A stretch of 64,000 nucleotides of DNA from Xanthomonas campestris pv. badrii (lineage in GTDB: Bacteria; Pseudomonadota; Gammaproteobacteria; Xanthomonadales; Xanthomonadaceae): assembly GCF_012848175.1 (NCBI RefSeq), contig NZ_CP051651.1, positions 1,178,001 to 1,242,000 of the forward strand, in the 5' to 3' direction. A program made the position numbers and the translations under genes. Shown piece by piece: positions 9,058-18,436 of this stretch; positions within the stretch are counted from its first letter, which is position 1, and each line of letters starts with the position of its first letter. The notes under the pieces were generated by a model. It searched no databases. It was not told the DNA's origin and worked only from the letters and a program-made list of their open reading frames with translations.

Positions 9058-10059
9058 ATGCTTTTGATCGGCGTTGCCGGTACCGAACTCAGCGCACAGG
9101 AACGCGACTGGCTGCAGCACGATGCGGTCGCCGGCGTGGTGCTGTTCAAGCGTAATTTCGCCTCGCGCACGCAAGTGGCCGAATTGTCCGCCTCCATCCG
9201 CGCCGCCGCGCCGCGCCCGGTGTTGATCTGCGTGGACCAGGAAGGCGGCCGCGTGCAGCGGTTTCGCGAAGGCTTCAGCGCGCTGGCGCCGTTGCAGAGT
9301 TTGGGTGCGCAGTATGCGCAGGACCCGCAGGGCGCGCTGGCTGCGGCGCGCGCGCATGCACAGCTGATGGCCACTGAGGTGCGCGCCAGCGGCGTGGACC
9401 TGAGCTTTGCGCCGGTGGTGGATCTGGGCCGCGGCAATCGCGCCATCGGCGACCGCGCCTTCAGCGACGATCCGCAGGTCGTGGCCAGCTTCACCCGCGC
9501 CTACGTGCAGGCCCTGCATGGCGCCGGCATGGCGGCCACGCTCAAGCACTTCCCCGGCCATGGCACGGTGCTGGAAGACACCCATGTGGATCACGCCAGC
9601 GACCCGCGCTCGCTGGAGGTGCTGCAGGCCGAAGACCTGTTGCCGTTCGTGGCGGGCATCGAGGCCGGCGCCGACGCGGTGATGATGGCGCACGTGGTCT
9701 ACCCGCAGGTGGCGCCGGAACCGGCCGGCTATTCGTCGCGCTGGATCGAGCAGATCCTGCGCGGGCAACTGGGCTTTCGCGGCGTGGTGTTCTCCGACGA
9801 TATCGGCATGGCCGCCTCGTTCAGCGCCGGCGGTGTGGCCGGGCGCGTGCATGCGCATCTGGATGCCGGCTGCGATGTGGTGCTGGTCTGCCATCCGGAA
9901 CTGGTCGACGAGTCGCTGCAGGCCGTGCAGGGCCGTCACCTCAATACCGCCGCGCTGATCGGCCTGATCGGGCGCGGTGCGCTCGGCTGGGACGGCCTGC
10001 TGGCCGGCACCGACGCTTCCTTCAACACTCCTTCTGCCCCTTTCGGAACACTCGCCTGA
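9058..10059 (+). CDS. nagZ: Beta-N-acetylhexosaminidase NagZ (cell-wall recycling)
   Basis: NagZ removes GlcNAc from 1,6-anhydro-MurNAc peptides in the cytoplasm during peptidoglycan recycling; its products feed AmpC regulation. The 333-residue GH3 enzyme shows the catalytic loop KHFPGHGTVLEDTHVD and the nucleophile region SDDIGMAA, with no signal peptide. GGGAG lies about ten bases before ATG 9058. The stop overlaps the next gene in a TGATG junction, so hpt is translationally coupled. Confidence 0.95.
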   Translation: MLLIGVAGTELSAQERDWLQHDAVAGVVLFKRNFASRTQVAELSASIRAAAPRPVLICVDQEGGRVQRFREGFSALAPLQSLGAQYAQDPQGALAAARAHAQLMATEVRASGVDLSFAPVVDLGRGNRAIGDRAFSDDPQVVASFTRAYVQALHGAGMAATLKHFPGHGTVLEDTHVDHASDPRSLEVLQAEDLLPFVAGIEAGADAVMMAHVVYPQVAPEPAGYSSRWIEQILRGQLGFRGVVFSDDIGMAASFSAGGVAGRVHAHLDAGCDVVLVCHPELVDESLQAVQGRHLNTAALIGLIGRGALGWDGLLAGTDASFNTPSAPFGTLA

Positions 10060-10613
10060 TGTCCACGCTCACCATTTCCCAGGCCCTGGCCCAAGCCGAT
10101 CTGCTGGTCGATCGCCCCGCCATCGACACGGCCGTCTCCACCATCGCCGACGCCATCGCACGCGACTATGCCGGCGAAGTGCCGGTGTACCTCACCATCA
10201 TGCACGGTGCGCTGCCGTTCTCCGGCCAGCTGGCGCTGGAGCTGGGTGCGCGCGGCCAGGACCTGCAGTTCGATTACCTGCACGCCACCCGTTACCGCGG
10301 CGACACCGTCGGCGGCGAGCTGGTGTGGAAGCATCGCCCGGCCACCGCGCTGTTCGGTCGCCGGGTGATCCTGGTAGACGACATCCTCGATGAGGGCTAC
10401 ACGCTGCAGGGCGTGCGCCAGTGGTGCCTGGAGCAGGGCGCCACCGATGTGCGCGTGGCGGTGTTGACCGTCAAGCGTCACGACCGCTGCGTGCAGGGCG
10501 TGAGCGCCGACTACGTGGGCGTGGAAGTGCCCGATCGCTACGTGTTCGGCTTCGGCATGGACGTCAACGAGCAACTGCGCGGCATTCCCGCCATCTATGC
10601 GATGAAGCAGTAA
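10059..10613 (+). CDS. hpt: Hypoxanthine-guanine phosphoribosyltransferase
   Basis: This enzyme makes IMP and GMP from hypoxanthine and guanine with PRPP. The 184-residue protein has the type I PRTase signature ILVDDILDEGYTL (from about residue 103) and the LTIMHGALPFSG loop. Its ATG overlaps the nagZ stop by one base. The Xanthomonadaceae form is often labelled hypoxanthine-guanine; guanine use is inferred from the family. The 372-bp gap downstream ends at another purine-salvage gene, the MTI phosphorylase. Confidence 0.92.
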   Translation: MSTLTISQALAQADLLVDRPAIDTAVSTIADAIARDYAGEVPVYLTIMHGALPFSGQLALELGARGQDLQFDYLHATRYRGDTVGGELVWKHRPATALFGRRVILVDDILDEGYTLQGVRQWCLEQGATDVRVAVLTVKRHDRCVQGVSADYVGVEVPDRYVFGFGMDVNEQLRGIPAIYAMKQ

Positions 10614-10985
10614 GAGCGGCTGGCACACGGCCGCACCGCCGCCAGGCGGGCGTGGCCGGTGCTCGGTGCGGCATGTACCACTCGTGCACTCCGGTTCCAA
10701 GCGCGCCGTCCACACGCACCGGCGGCTGGCTGCGTTTTGTTAGCCGCCCCAGGTCCACACTGCGCGGCCGAGTGTGTCGGCTGCGCTCAAGGCCCGGGCA
10801 GTGCGCGGACGAGGTTCGTCGCGTGCGCCGAGGCTGGGAATGCGCAGAGCGCAGTCGCGCATGTTCAATCAAGTTCAATATCGACACCGACAGCCTCGTC
10901 GGCGTCGTTCGTCCTGGCCCGCCACTGCGCGGGCAATCTGGCGCGCGCCGCGCGCATCCACGTCCGTTCGTAGCAGAGGTCGTCC
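10614..10985. other. 372-bp intergenic stretch between hpt and the MTI phosphorylase gene
   Basis: No convincing coding frame. One small stem is visible (GGCGGCT at 10721-10727 pairing with AGCCGCC at 10742-10748), but no T-run follows. The promoter of the downstream gene presumably lies here; I cannot place it. Confidence 0.5.
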
Positions 10986-11738
10986 ATGTCCCCCAATTCC
11001 ATCGCCCTGGCCGTCATCGGCGGCACCGGTGTCTACACGCTTGCGCAGCTCGACGACGTGCAGACGCATGAGCTCGACACCCCGTACGGCGCACCGTCCG
11101 GGCCGATCCGTGTCGGCATGTTGCTCGGCCATCGCGTGGCGTTCCTGGCCCGGCACGGCGAGGGGCATTCGTTGCCGCCGCACAAGGTCAACTACCGCGC
11201 AAACATCGCTGCGCTGCAGCAAATCGGTGCTTCGCGCGTGCTTGCGCTCAACACGGTGGGCGGCATCACCGATCAGTTTGGACCGCGCGTGCTGGCGTGC
11301 CCGGACCAACTGATCGACTACACCTGGGGCCGCATTTCCACCTTCTGCGAAGAGCCGGGCAGCGAGGTGCAGCACGTGGATTTCGGCCACCCGTATTCGC
11401 CGATGTTCCGCAGCAAGGTGATCGCCGCCGCCAAGGTCACCGGCATCACGCTGGTGGCGGGCGGGTGCTACGGTGCAACGCAGGGGCCGCGTTTGGAAAC
11501 GATTGCAGAGATCGCGCGCATGCGCCGCGACGGCTGCGACCTGGTCGGCATGACCGGCATGCCCGAGGCCGCGCTGGCGCGCGAAAAAGGCCTGGAATAT
11601 GCGTGTCTGGCGATCGTGGCCAACTGGGCGGCCGGGTGTGGCGACGCCCTGGAGATCACCATGGCGGAGGTGTTGGCCAACGTGGATGCGGCCTCGTCCG
11701 GGCTGCCGGAGCTGATCGGCGAACTTGCACGCGGGTGA
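10986..11738 (+). CDS. S-methyl-5'-thioinosine phosphorylase
   Basis: The 250-residue protein belongs to the PNP/MTAP family (VIGGTGVY, ARHGEGHS, GGCYGATQGPRLET, MTGMPEA). It closely resembles the Pseudomonas-type MTI phosphorylase, which splits methylthioinosine after deamination of methylthioadenosine. The Asn in IVANWAAG, where adenosine-preferring enzymes carry Asp, favours a 6-oxopurine substrate. It follows hpt, which could use the hypoxanthine released. Confidence 0.85.
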   Translation: MSPNSIALAVIGGTGVYTLAQLDDVQTHELDTPYGAPSGPIRVGMLLGHRVAFLARHGEGHSLPPHKVNYRANIAALQQIGASRVLALNTVGGITDQFGPRVLACPDQLIDYTWGRISTFCEEPGSEVQHVDFGHPYSPMFRSKVIAAAKVTGITLVAGGCYGATQGPRLETIAEIARMRRDGCDLVGMTGMPEAALAREKGLEYACLAIVANWAAGCGDALEITMAEVLANVDAASSGLPELIGELARG

Positions 11739-11825
11739 TTGTCATCGGGGCATAAGCTTTGCATACTCGGCGCGTACGCACCGCCGTACACCACCCATTA
11801 ATTATTGCAAAGGTCTCGCATCACC

Positions 11826-12032
11826 ATGCCGAACGGTACCGTCAAGTGGTTCAACGACGCCAAGGGATTTGGCTTCATCTCACCGGAGGACGGCAGCGCC
11901 GATGTCTTCGCGCACTTCTCCGCGATCAACTCCAAGGGCTTCCGCAGCCTGCAGGAAGGCCAGCGCGTCAGCTATGACGTGACCCAGGGCCCCAAGGGTG
12001 CCCAGGCTTCGAACATCACGCCGATCGAGTAA
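11826..12032 (+). CDS. Cold-shock domain protein (CspA family)
   Basis: A 68-residue single cold-shock domain with RNP1 KGFGFI (13-18) and RNP2 VFAHF (27-31); it binds single-stranded RNA or DNA as an RNA chaperone. ATG 11826 matches the family N terminus ([10 protein letters not shown]). A purine patch (AAAGG) lies about 15 bases upstream. A strong intrinsic terminator follows at 12057-12082, so it is probably monocistronic. The short leader gives no clear sign of a long cold-shock 5' UTR. Confidence 0.95.
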   Translation: MPNGTVKWFNDAKGFGFISPEDGSADVFAHFSAINSKGFRSLQEGQRVSYDVTQGPKGAQASNITPIE

Positions 12033-12056
12033 GCTGACTCGATTGTGCGGTTGAAG

Positions 12057-12082
12057 AACCCCGCCATGGCGGGGTTTTTTTT
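12057..12082 (+). terminator. Rho-independent terminator after the cold-shock gene
   Basis: A perfect 9-bp stem, AACCCCGCC / GGCGGGGTT, with a two-base loop (12057-12076) is followed by a run of eight T in all. It lies 24 bases past the cold-shock stop codon. Confidence 0.93.
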
Positions 12083-12127
12083 GCGCCGGCCCAGACGGGC
12101 GGCAAGAGCAGAACAGAGTCGGGAACG

Positions 12128-13396
12128 ATGCAACGGACATTGCGGATTGCGGTCGTGGGCTATGGAACGGCGGGTCAGGCCTTGGCGGTGCTGCTGGGCG
12201 CCGACGGCCACCAATTGGATGTCTTCGAACGCGCTACGGCGCCCGGGCCGGTGGGCGCCGGCTTCCTGTTGCAGCCCAGCGGCCTGCAGGTGCTGTGGAA
12301 GATGGGCCTGTTGTCGCAAGCCCTGGCACATGGCGCGCCGGTGCGGCGGCTCTACGGCGAAACACCCTGCGGGCGCGCGGTGATGGACATGCAGTACCGC
12401 GACCTGGACCCGCGACTGATGGGGCTGGGCATGCAGCGCGGAGCGTTGTTCTCGCTGTTGTGCGATGCCTGGCCCGAATACGCGCAGCTGCACACCGATA
12501 CCCAGATCACTGCGATCGACCATGACAGCACGCGCGTGCAGGACCAGCGCGGGCAATGGCACGGCCCTTACGATCTGATCATCGCCGCCGATGGTTCGGC
12601 GTCGACACTGCGTGCGCAGGTGCAAGGCACGCGGCTGGACCGGGTATACCCGTGGGGAGCGTTGTGGTGCCTGCTGCCGCGCGAGGACTGGCCGTTCGTG
12701 GACGAGCTGCGTCAGCGCTATATCGGCGCACGCAAGATGATCGGGTTGCTGCCGGTCGGCACGCGCCCGGGGGACGATACTGCGCGCCTGAGCTTTTTCT
12801 GGAGCCTGCCATGCAGCGATTTCGCTGCATGGGAACAACGCGGCATCGATGCCTGGCGCGCCGAAGTGGCACAGATGTGGCCCGATGCGATCGCGCGCCT
12901 GCAGACGGTGCAGGTGCACACCGCGCTGGCACGCGCCAGCTATCGCGATGCGGTGATGACGCGCTGGCACCGCGGGCGTTTCGTATTGGCTGGCGATGCC
13001 GCACATGCGATGAGTCCGCAGCTGGGGCAGGGAGTGAACATGTCGCTGCTGGATGCACTGGCGATGCGCGACGCGCTGCGCGCCGGGGCCGATCTGGATG
13101 AGGCCTTGCTGCACTATCAGCGGCAACGCCAGGCGCATGTGGCGATCTATCACCGCTGGAGCCGCTGGCTGACGCCGCTGTTTCAATCCGAGCGCGATCT
13201 GTGGGCCTACGGGCGTGATCTGTTGCTGCAACCGATGGGCCGCGTGCCGGGTGGGCGTGGACACATGCTGCGCGTGCTCAGCGGTACCCAGCACGGCTGG
13301 TTCGGCAAGCTGGCGTTGGCACCGGAGTTTGTGGAGGCGTTGTCGCAGCCGGTGCCGCAGCCGATCGGCAAGGTTGGTGACTCGGTGGCGCGTTAG
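12128..13396 (+). CDS. FAD-dependent aromatic-type monooxygenase
   Basis: The 422-residue flavoprotein opens with a Rossmann motif (IAVVGYGTAGQALA) and carries the second FAD motif VLAGDAAHAMSPQLGQG, as in PHBH/salicylate-hydroxylase group A monooxygenases that use NAD(P)H and O2. The usual first motif GxGxxG reads GYGTAG. The substrate cannot be told from sequence, and no catabolic genes or regulator adjoin it. It starts 45 bp after the cold-shock terminator and stands alone, convergent with the repair operon. Confidence 0.82.
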   Translation: MQRTLRIAVVGYGTAGQALAVLLGADGHQLDVFERATAPGPVGAGFLLQPSGLQVLWKMGLLSQALAHGAPVRRLYGETPCGRAVMDMQYRDLDPRLMGLGMQRGALFSLLCDAWPEYAQLHTDTQITAIDHDSTRVQDQRGQWHGPYDLIIAADGSASTLRAQVQGTRLDRVYPWGALWCLLPREDWPFVDELRQRYIGARKMIGLLPVGTRPGDDTARLSFFWSLPCSDFAAWEQRGIDAWRAEVAQMWPDAIARLQTVQVHTALARASYRDAVMTRWHRGRFVLAGDAAHAMSPQLGQGVNMSLLDALAMRDALRAGADLDEALLHYQRQRQAHVAIYHRWSRWLTPLFQSERDLWAYGRDLLLQPMGRVPGGRGHMLRVLSGTQHGWFGKLALAPEFVEALSQPVPQPIGKVGDSVAR

Positions 13397-13473
13397 CGCG
13401 TGGCCGGTGTTGGAGTGGTCGGCAGGCCCTAGCGGGCAGTCTTCGGGCCGGGCGCACCCGCGGCAGCATGACG

Positions 13474-14118
13474 TCAACGCACCGGCAAGGCCACCGCATC
13501 GCCTTCCACGCAGGCAACCAGACGCTCGCCTTGGATCAGGGTCGGCACCACGCCGGCGGTGAACTGCGAGAACGCCGGCAGGATGGTCACGTTTTCGCGC
13601 AACCAGAACGCCGGCCAGCGCCGCGACAGCCCGGGCAGTGCCGCCAGCGGATGCAGATGCCCGCACAGCACATGGCCGGTGGGGTGCGGCAGTGGATCGT
13701 GGCGCAGCACGAACGGGCCGTCTTCGACCTGTTCGCCGGCTGCTTCGATATGCAGGTCCGCACCCGCCAGGGCGCGATCGTGATTGCCGCGGATGGCGAT
13801 CACGCGCAAGCTGCAATGCTGTTCGCGCCAGGCGCTCCAGCGCCGATGCCAGGCCGCACGCGGTGCCGGTCCATGCAGCAGGTCGCCCAGAATCCACAGC
13901 GCGTCCACCTCGCGCTGCGCGAGCAAGGCATCGAGCCGGTTCAGATCATGTGCGGTGCCGCCTGCCGGCAGCCCGATGCCGGCACGCCGGAACACATCGG
14001 CCTTGCCCAGATGCAGGTCGGCAATCAGCAAGGCACGCCGCGCCGGCCGGTACAGCGCGCGTTCGCCGAGCAGTTCCACGGTTTCGCCGCCCAGCTGCAG
14101 CTGCACGCTATCGCCCAT
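13474..14118 (-). CDS. pdeM: Ligase-associated DNA-damage phosphoesterase PdeM
   Basis: The 214-residue calcineurin-like metallophosphoesterase carries the metal-binding blocks DLHLGK, LGDLLHG, RGNHDR and CGHLHP. PdeM-type proteins are nucleases found with a bacterial Lhr-like helicase, an ATP-dependent ligase and an MBL exonuclease; all four occur here. The start overlaps the helicase stop by 11 bp, so this is the last gene of the operon. The precise DNA substrate in the cell is not established. Confidence 0.88.
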   Translation of the reverse strand: MGDSVQLQLGGETVELLGERALYRPARRALLIADLHLGKADVFRRAGIGLPAGGTAHDLNRLDALLAQREVDALWILGDLLHGPAPRAAWHRRWSAWREQHCSLRVIAIRGNHDRALAGADLHIEAAGEQVEDGPFVLRHDPLPHPTGHVLCGHLHPLAALPGLSRRWPAFWLRENVTILPAFSQFTAGVVPTLIQGERLVACVEGDAVALPVR

Positions 14119-16609
14119 GCTTGCGCTCCAGTTGTTCGGCGGCGCGCAACACGCGCGCTTTCCAGTCTTCGGTGCTCAGCTGGCCACGCACGCGCTCGGC
14201 CCACAGCGGGAACGACAACGGAGTGAGGCTGCGTGGCCTGCACAGGCGCAGCTCGCGCCGGGCGCAGTCCTCCAGCGCATGCGCCAGGCGCGCCAGTTCC
14301 AGTTGGCCTTCGAACACCTCGCGTTCGGCTTGCGCCAGCAGCAGATGGTCGGGATCGAAGCGCTGCAGGACGTCGTAGAGCAAACCACTGGAGGCCTGCA
14401 GCTGGCGCAGGCTGCGCGGTGCGCGGCCGGGCAACGATGGCGACAACAGGCCGGCCACGCGTGCGATCTCGCGGAATTGGCGGCGTGCCAGCTCGCCCAG
14501 GTTGAGGCTGTCGCGCAGATCGTCGAACAGGCCAACCGGCGATAGCAGTGCCTGCAGCAGGTCGGCATCGATCTCGACGTCCTGCGCCGGCGAGAGCACG
14601 AAGCCGTAATCGTTGGCGGCGAAGCTGAAGGTGTTGCGCTGGCGACGGCCCCAGCGTGCGGCCAACAGCGCGGCCAAGCCTTCGTTGACCTGGCGGCCGG
14701 CGAACGGATACACGAACACATGCCGGCCATCGCGCGCCTTGATGCTTTCCACCAACAGATGGTCCGGGCTGGGTAATGCAGACAGCGCGGCCTGCAAGTG
14801 CACCAGCGGTGCCAGCGCCTGCATCTCGGGTGCGTCGCCGGGGTCGGCAAATAGCGCTTCGACTTCGCGCCCCAATGCCGACGACAGCGGCATGCGCCCG
14901 CCCATCCATTTGGGCACCACGCCGCTGCCGCCTTTTGCCACGCGTACGTATGCGGTCATGTCTTCCAGGCGCACCAGTTCCAGCAGCCGGCCGGCGAACT
15001 GGAAGCGGTCGCCGCGGCGCAGGCGGCCGACGAACTGTTCTTCCACCGCGCCCAGCCGGCCGCCACGCAGGAACTGCACGCGCACGCTGCCATCGCTGGT
15101 GATGGTGCCGATGGACAGCCGATGGCGCAGCGCAACGCGCCGATCGGTGACGCGGTAGATGCCATCGTCGTCGCGGATCACCTTGTGGAAATCCGGGTAA
15201 TGCGCCAACGCGCTGCCGCCTTGCACGATGAAATCGAGCACTGCCGTCCAGGTGGCCGGGTCCAGTGCGGCGAAGGCATCGGTGCCGCGGACTTGCGCGA
15301 ACAAGGCATCGGCATCGAAGCCGCCGCCGAGCGCGAGGGTGACGCAGTGCTGTGCCAGCACGTCCAGCGACAGCCGCGGCGGCGGCCGCGCTTCGATGTG
15401 GCCGTGGGCAATCGCACGACGCGCAGCGGCGTACTCCACCAGTTCCAGCGCATGCGAGGGCACGCACACCACGTGGCCGGATTCGCCGGGCCGGTGACGC
15501 GCGCGGCCGGCGCGTTGCAGCAACCGCGCAATGCCCTTGGGGCTGCCGACCTGCAGCACCTGATCGACCGCCGGAAAATCCACGCCCAGATCCAGGCTGG
15601 AGGTGGCCACCACGCAGCGCAAGTTGCCATCGCGCAGCCCTTGCTCGGCTGCTGCGCGCAAGCCCGGGTCCAGCGAGCCGTGGTGCAGCGCAAGCGTGGC
15701 CGGATCCTCCGGCCATACTGCGCTCAGGGCCTGGTGCCACAACTCCGCCTGTGCACGCGTATTGGTGAAGACCAGGCTGGTGTTCTGTTGCTGGATCTTC
15801 TGCAGCACGCGCGCCAGTTGCGCCAGGCCCAGGTGGCCGGCCCACGGAAAGCGCTCGCCGCTGTCGGGCAACAGCGTCTCCAGCGTCATGGCACGTGGCC
15901 TGACGCCGGACACCAGTGCGGCATCGGGCAGATGCGGCAGCAGCACGTCGCGTGCCTGCGCCAGATTGCCCAAGGTGGCCGACAGGCCCCAGATGCGCAG
16001 TGTCGGCGTCCAGCCGCGCAGGCGGGCCAGGCACAGCTGCAGCAGCACGCCACGCTTGTTGCCCAGCAGCTCGTGCCATTCGTCCACGATCACGCAGCGC
16101 AACGCCGACAGCTGCGGCGCGGTGTCCGGGTACGACAGCAACAGGGCCAGCGATTCGGGCGTGGTGACCAGCACATCGAGCTTGCCGCTGCGTGCCAGGC
16201 GCTTGTCGCGCGCGCTGGCATCGCCGGTGCGCAGTCCCACCTGCCAGTCCAGCCCCAGTGCTTCCACCGGTTCGCGCAATGCGCGCGCGGTGTCGGCGGC
16301 CAATGCCCGCAACGGCGTGATCCACAGCACCTGCAGATTGCGTTGCTGCTGGCGCCGCGCAGGTGCAGCAGGTTTGCCTTGTTTAAGCGGTAACTTGCGC
16401 CCGCGCGCAGCCAATGCGTCCAGCAATGGCCCGCCGAACGCCGCCAGCGTCTTGCCGCTGCCGGTGGGCGTGTGCAGCAAGCCGGATTCGCCATCGAGAT
16501 AGCGCTTCCACACATCGCGTTGAAATGGCAACGGCGCCCAGCCCCGCTGTGCGAACCAGTCGCGCCACTGCTGCAAGGGCGTGCCGCGTGCGTGCTGCGC
16601 CGCCGTCAC
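14108..16609 (-). CDS. Ligase-associated DExH-box helicase (Lhr-core type)
   Basis: The 833-residue SF2 helicase has Walker A TPTGSGKT, motif II DEWH, motif VI RAGRARHRPGE, and the WH/Lhr-core C-terminal region. Lhr-core enzymes are 3'-5' DNA translocases implicated in damage repair. Its GTG start overlaps the ligase stop (GTGA at 16606-16609) and its end overlaps pdeM, showing tight co-translation. It is much shorter than full-length Lhr (about 1500 residues) and lacks that protein's long C-terminal extension. Confidence 0.93.
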   Translation of the reverse strand: MTAAQHARGTPLQQWRDWFAQRGWAPLPFQRDVWKRYLDGESGLLHTPTGSGKTLAAFGGPLLDALAARGRKLPLKQGKPAAPARRQQQRNLQVLWITPLRALAADTARALREPVEALGLDWQVGLRTGDASARDKRLARSGKLDVLVTTPESLALLLSYPDTAPQLSALRCVIVDEWHELLGNKRGVLLQLCLARLRGWTPTLRIWGLSATLGNLAQARDVLLPHLPDAALVSGVRPRAMTLETLLPDSGERFPWAGHLGLAQLARVLQKIQQQNTSLVFTNTRAQAELWHQALSAVWPEDPATLALHHGSLDPGLRAAAEQGLRDGNLRCVVATSSLDLGVDFPAVDQVLQVGSPKGIARLLQRAGRARHRPGESGHVVCVPSHALELVEYAAARRAIAHGHIEARPPPRLSLDVLAQHCVTLALGGGFDADALFAQVRGTDAFAALDPATWTAVLDFIVQGGSALAHYPDFHKVIRDDDGIYRVTDRRVALRHRLSIGTITSDGSVRVQFLRGGRLGAVEEQFVGRLRRGDRFQFAGRLLELVRLEDMTAYVRVAKGGSGVVPKWMGGRMPLSSALGREVEALFADPGDAPEMQALAPLVHLQAALSALPSPDHLLVESIKARDGRHVFVYPFAGRQVNEGLAALLAARWGRRQRNTFSFAANDYGFVLSPAQDVEIDADLLQALLSPVGLFDDLRDSLNLGELARRQFREIARVAGLLSPSLPGRAPRSLRQLQASSGLLYDVLQRFDPDHLLLAQAEREVFEGQLELARLAHALEDCARRELRLCRPRSLTPLSFPLWAERVRGQLSTEDWKARVLRAAEQLERKHGR

Positions 16610-18210
16610 CGCGCCAGTGCCTGCAGGCTGCTCAGGTGATCGGCCTCGGACATCGGCTTGTCCTGACGCCAGCGCAAAATGCGTGGGAAGCGCACCGCAA
16701 TGCCGGATTTGTGCCGTGCGCTGCGATTGACCGCTTCAAACCCCAGCTCGAACACATGCTGCGCAGCGACCGCGCGCACCGGGCCGAACCGCTCGGTGGT
16801 GTTGGCACGAATCCAGCGATCCAGCTGCAGGATTTCCTTGTCGTCCAGGCCCGAATACGCCTTTGCGATCGGCACCAATTGACCCTCATGCCACAGCCCG
16901 AAGGTGTAGTCGGTATAGAGCGTGCTGCGCCGGCCGTGGCCGGCTTGCGCGTACAACAACACCGCATCGATGGTGAGCGGGTCGATCTTCCATTTCCACC
17001 AATCGCCGCGACGGCGACCAGCCTGATACACGGAGTTGGCGCGCTTGAGCATCAGCCCTTCCACGCCGCGTTCGCGCGCTTCCGCGCGCACCTGCGCTGC
17101 GGCTTGCCAGTCGCTCACCTGCACCAGCGGCGAGGCGACGATGCGCGGGTCTGCAAGCGCGGAGAGCACGCCTTCCAGCAATGCGCGTCGCTCCTGCAGC
17201 GGGCGCTCGCGCAGGTCTTCGCCCCCCAGTTCCAGCAGATCGTAGGCGACTACGCGTGCGGGTGCGGCCGCCAGGGTCTTGGGCCCGGGCTTGAGCCGCT
17301 GGATGCGCGTCTGCAATGCAGTGAACGGCATCGGCAGGGGCTGCTCGGGTTGCCAAGCCAGCAGCTCACCATCGATGACGGTGCCGTCGGGCAACTGCAA
17401 CGCCGCCTGCTCGATCTCCGGAAAGCGGCCATCCAGGCGTTCTTCGCCACGCGACCACAAGGCGGCTTCGCCCGCACGGCGAATCAGCTGCAGACGGATG
17501 CCATCCCATTTCCATTCCAGCAGCCAGTTGTCGACCGCGCCCAGTGTTTCCACTTCGGCTTCCAGCGGCGATGCCAGGAAGAACGGGTAGGGTTGCTGGC
17601 GGTCGCCGGGCAATTCCTCGCTGGTCAACAGCTCGGCCAGGTAGGTGGGATGCGGGCGCCAGCTGCCCAGCATGCGTTGGGCGATGCGGGCGATGTCCAC
17701 GCCCGACAACTCGGCCAGCGCCTGTTGCACCAGCCGCTGCGAGACGCCCACGCGCAGGGCGCCGGTCAGCAGTTTGTTGAACACCAGGCGCTCGTCGAAA
17801 GCCAGGCTGCGCCAGGCCTGCACGATGCATGCCTTGCGCACGTCCACATCCTGGTTGGCGATCGGCAACAGCCGCTGTTCGATCCAGTCGGCCAGCGGCA
17901 GATCGGCCGCTTCGGTGGCCGGGTCGTCGAGCAGCAATGCCAGCGTTTCGGCCAGGTCGCCTACGTGGTCGTAGCTGTCGGCCACCAGCCAGTCGGCGAT
18001 CCCGGCGGTGTCGGTGATCCATTCGCGCAGCTCGCCGCTGCTGGCAATGCGCATGCGGCTGCTGGCGACCTTGCCGCCAGCGAGCAGGTACAACGCCCAG
18101 GCCGCATCCAGCGGAGCGGCGTCGCGGAAATAGGCGACCAGCGCGGCACGCTTGTCGAGCGTGCCGGTGCTGCGGTCCAAGGTGCGGTACAGCGCAGCGA
18201 ATCGCTTCAC
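16606..18210 (-). CDS. ATP-dependent DNA ligase, ligase-associated operon type
   Basis: The 534-residue ligase has the nucleotidyl-transfer motif KWDG (in EWKWDGIRLQ), preceded by a helical DNA-binding domain and followed by an OB-fold with the motif V/VI lysines (GLMLKR, WWKWK). It seals nicks with ATP and is additional to the essential NAD+ ligase, which is not in this window. GTG 18210 (VKRFAALYRTL) gives the family length; the 81 codons upstream are Arg-rich and unlike ligases. A 226-bp gap separates it from the exonuclease gene. Confidence 0.92.
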   Translation of the reverse strand: MKRFAALYRTLDRSTGTLDKRAALVAYFRDAAPLDAAWALYLLAGGKVASSRMRIASSGELREWITDTAGIADWLVADSYDHVGDLAETLALLLDDPATEAADLPLADWIEQRLLPIANQDVDVRKACIVQAWRSLAFDERLVFNKLLTGALRVGVSQRLVQQALAELSGVDIARIAQRMLGSWRPHPTYLAELLTSEELPGDRQQPYPFFLASPLEAEVETLGAVDNWLLEWKWDGIRLQLIRRAGEAALWSRGEERLDGRFPEIEQAALQLPDGTVIDGELLAWQPEQPLPMPFTALQTRIQRLKPGPKTLAAAPARVVAYDLLELGGEDLRERPLQERRALLEGVLSALADPRIVASPLVQVSDWQAAAQVRAEARERGVEGLMLKRANSVYQAGRRRGDWWKWKIDPLTIDAVLLYAQAGHGRRSTLYTDYTFGLWHEGQLVPIAKAYSGLDDKEILQLDRWIRANTTERFGPVRAVAAQHVFELGFEAVNRSARHKSGIAVRFPRILRWRQDKPMSEADHLSSLQALAR

Positions 18211-18436
18211 CGCAGCGCCTGCGCCGTAGCGTGTCGGTCGGCTGCGCGCAGCTCCAGCGCGCGGCGCGTGAATGCAGCCAGCGTGCGTGGGCGGCGTTGC
18301 GGCCGAGGTGGGCCGATGACGGCGGCCGGTGCGCTGCGGTGCACGCGAAATGCCAGCGCATGCCGGCGGAACGCCAGTGCGCCGCTCAAACGAATGCGCG
18401 GACGTGCGCGCGTATACCGGCGTGCGGGCAGCGGGT

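Noticed and set aside
10614..11071. Frames between hpt and the MTI phosphorylase
   Set aside because: Arg/Ala-rich composition and no ribosome site; no homology recognised.
11972..13897. 641-codon minus-strand frame under the monooxygenase
   Set aside because: Runs across the cold-shock terminator and antisense to a well-defined flavoprotein; composition typical of a GC shadow.
14025..16325. 766-codon minus-strand frame parallel to the helicase
   Set aside because: Same strand, other frame; the helicase frame has all motifs and its overlaps with neighbours, this one has none.
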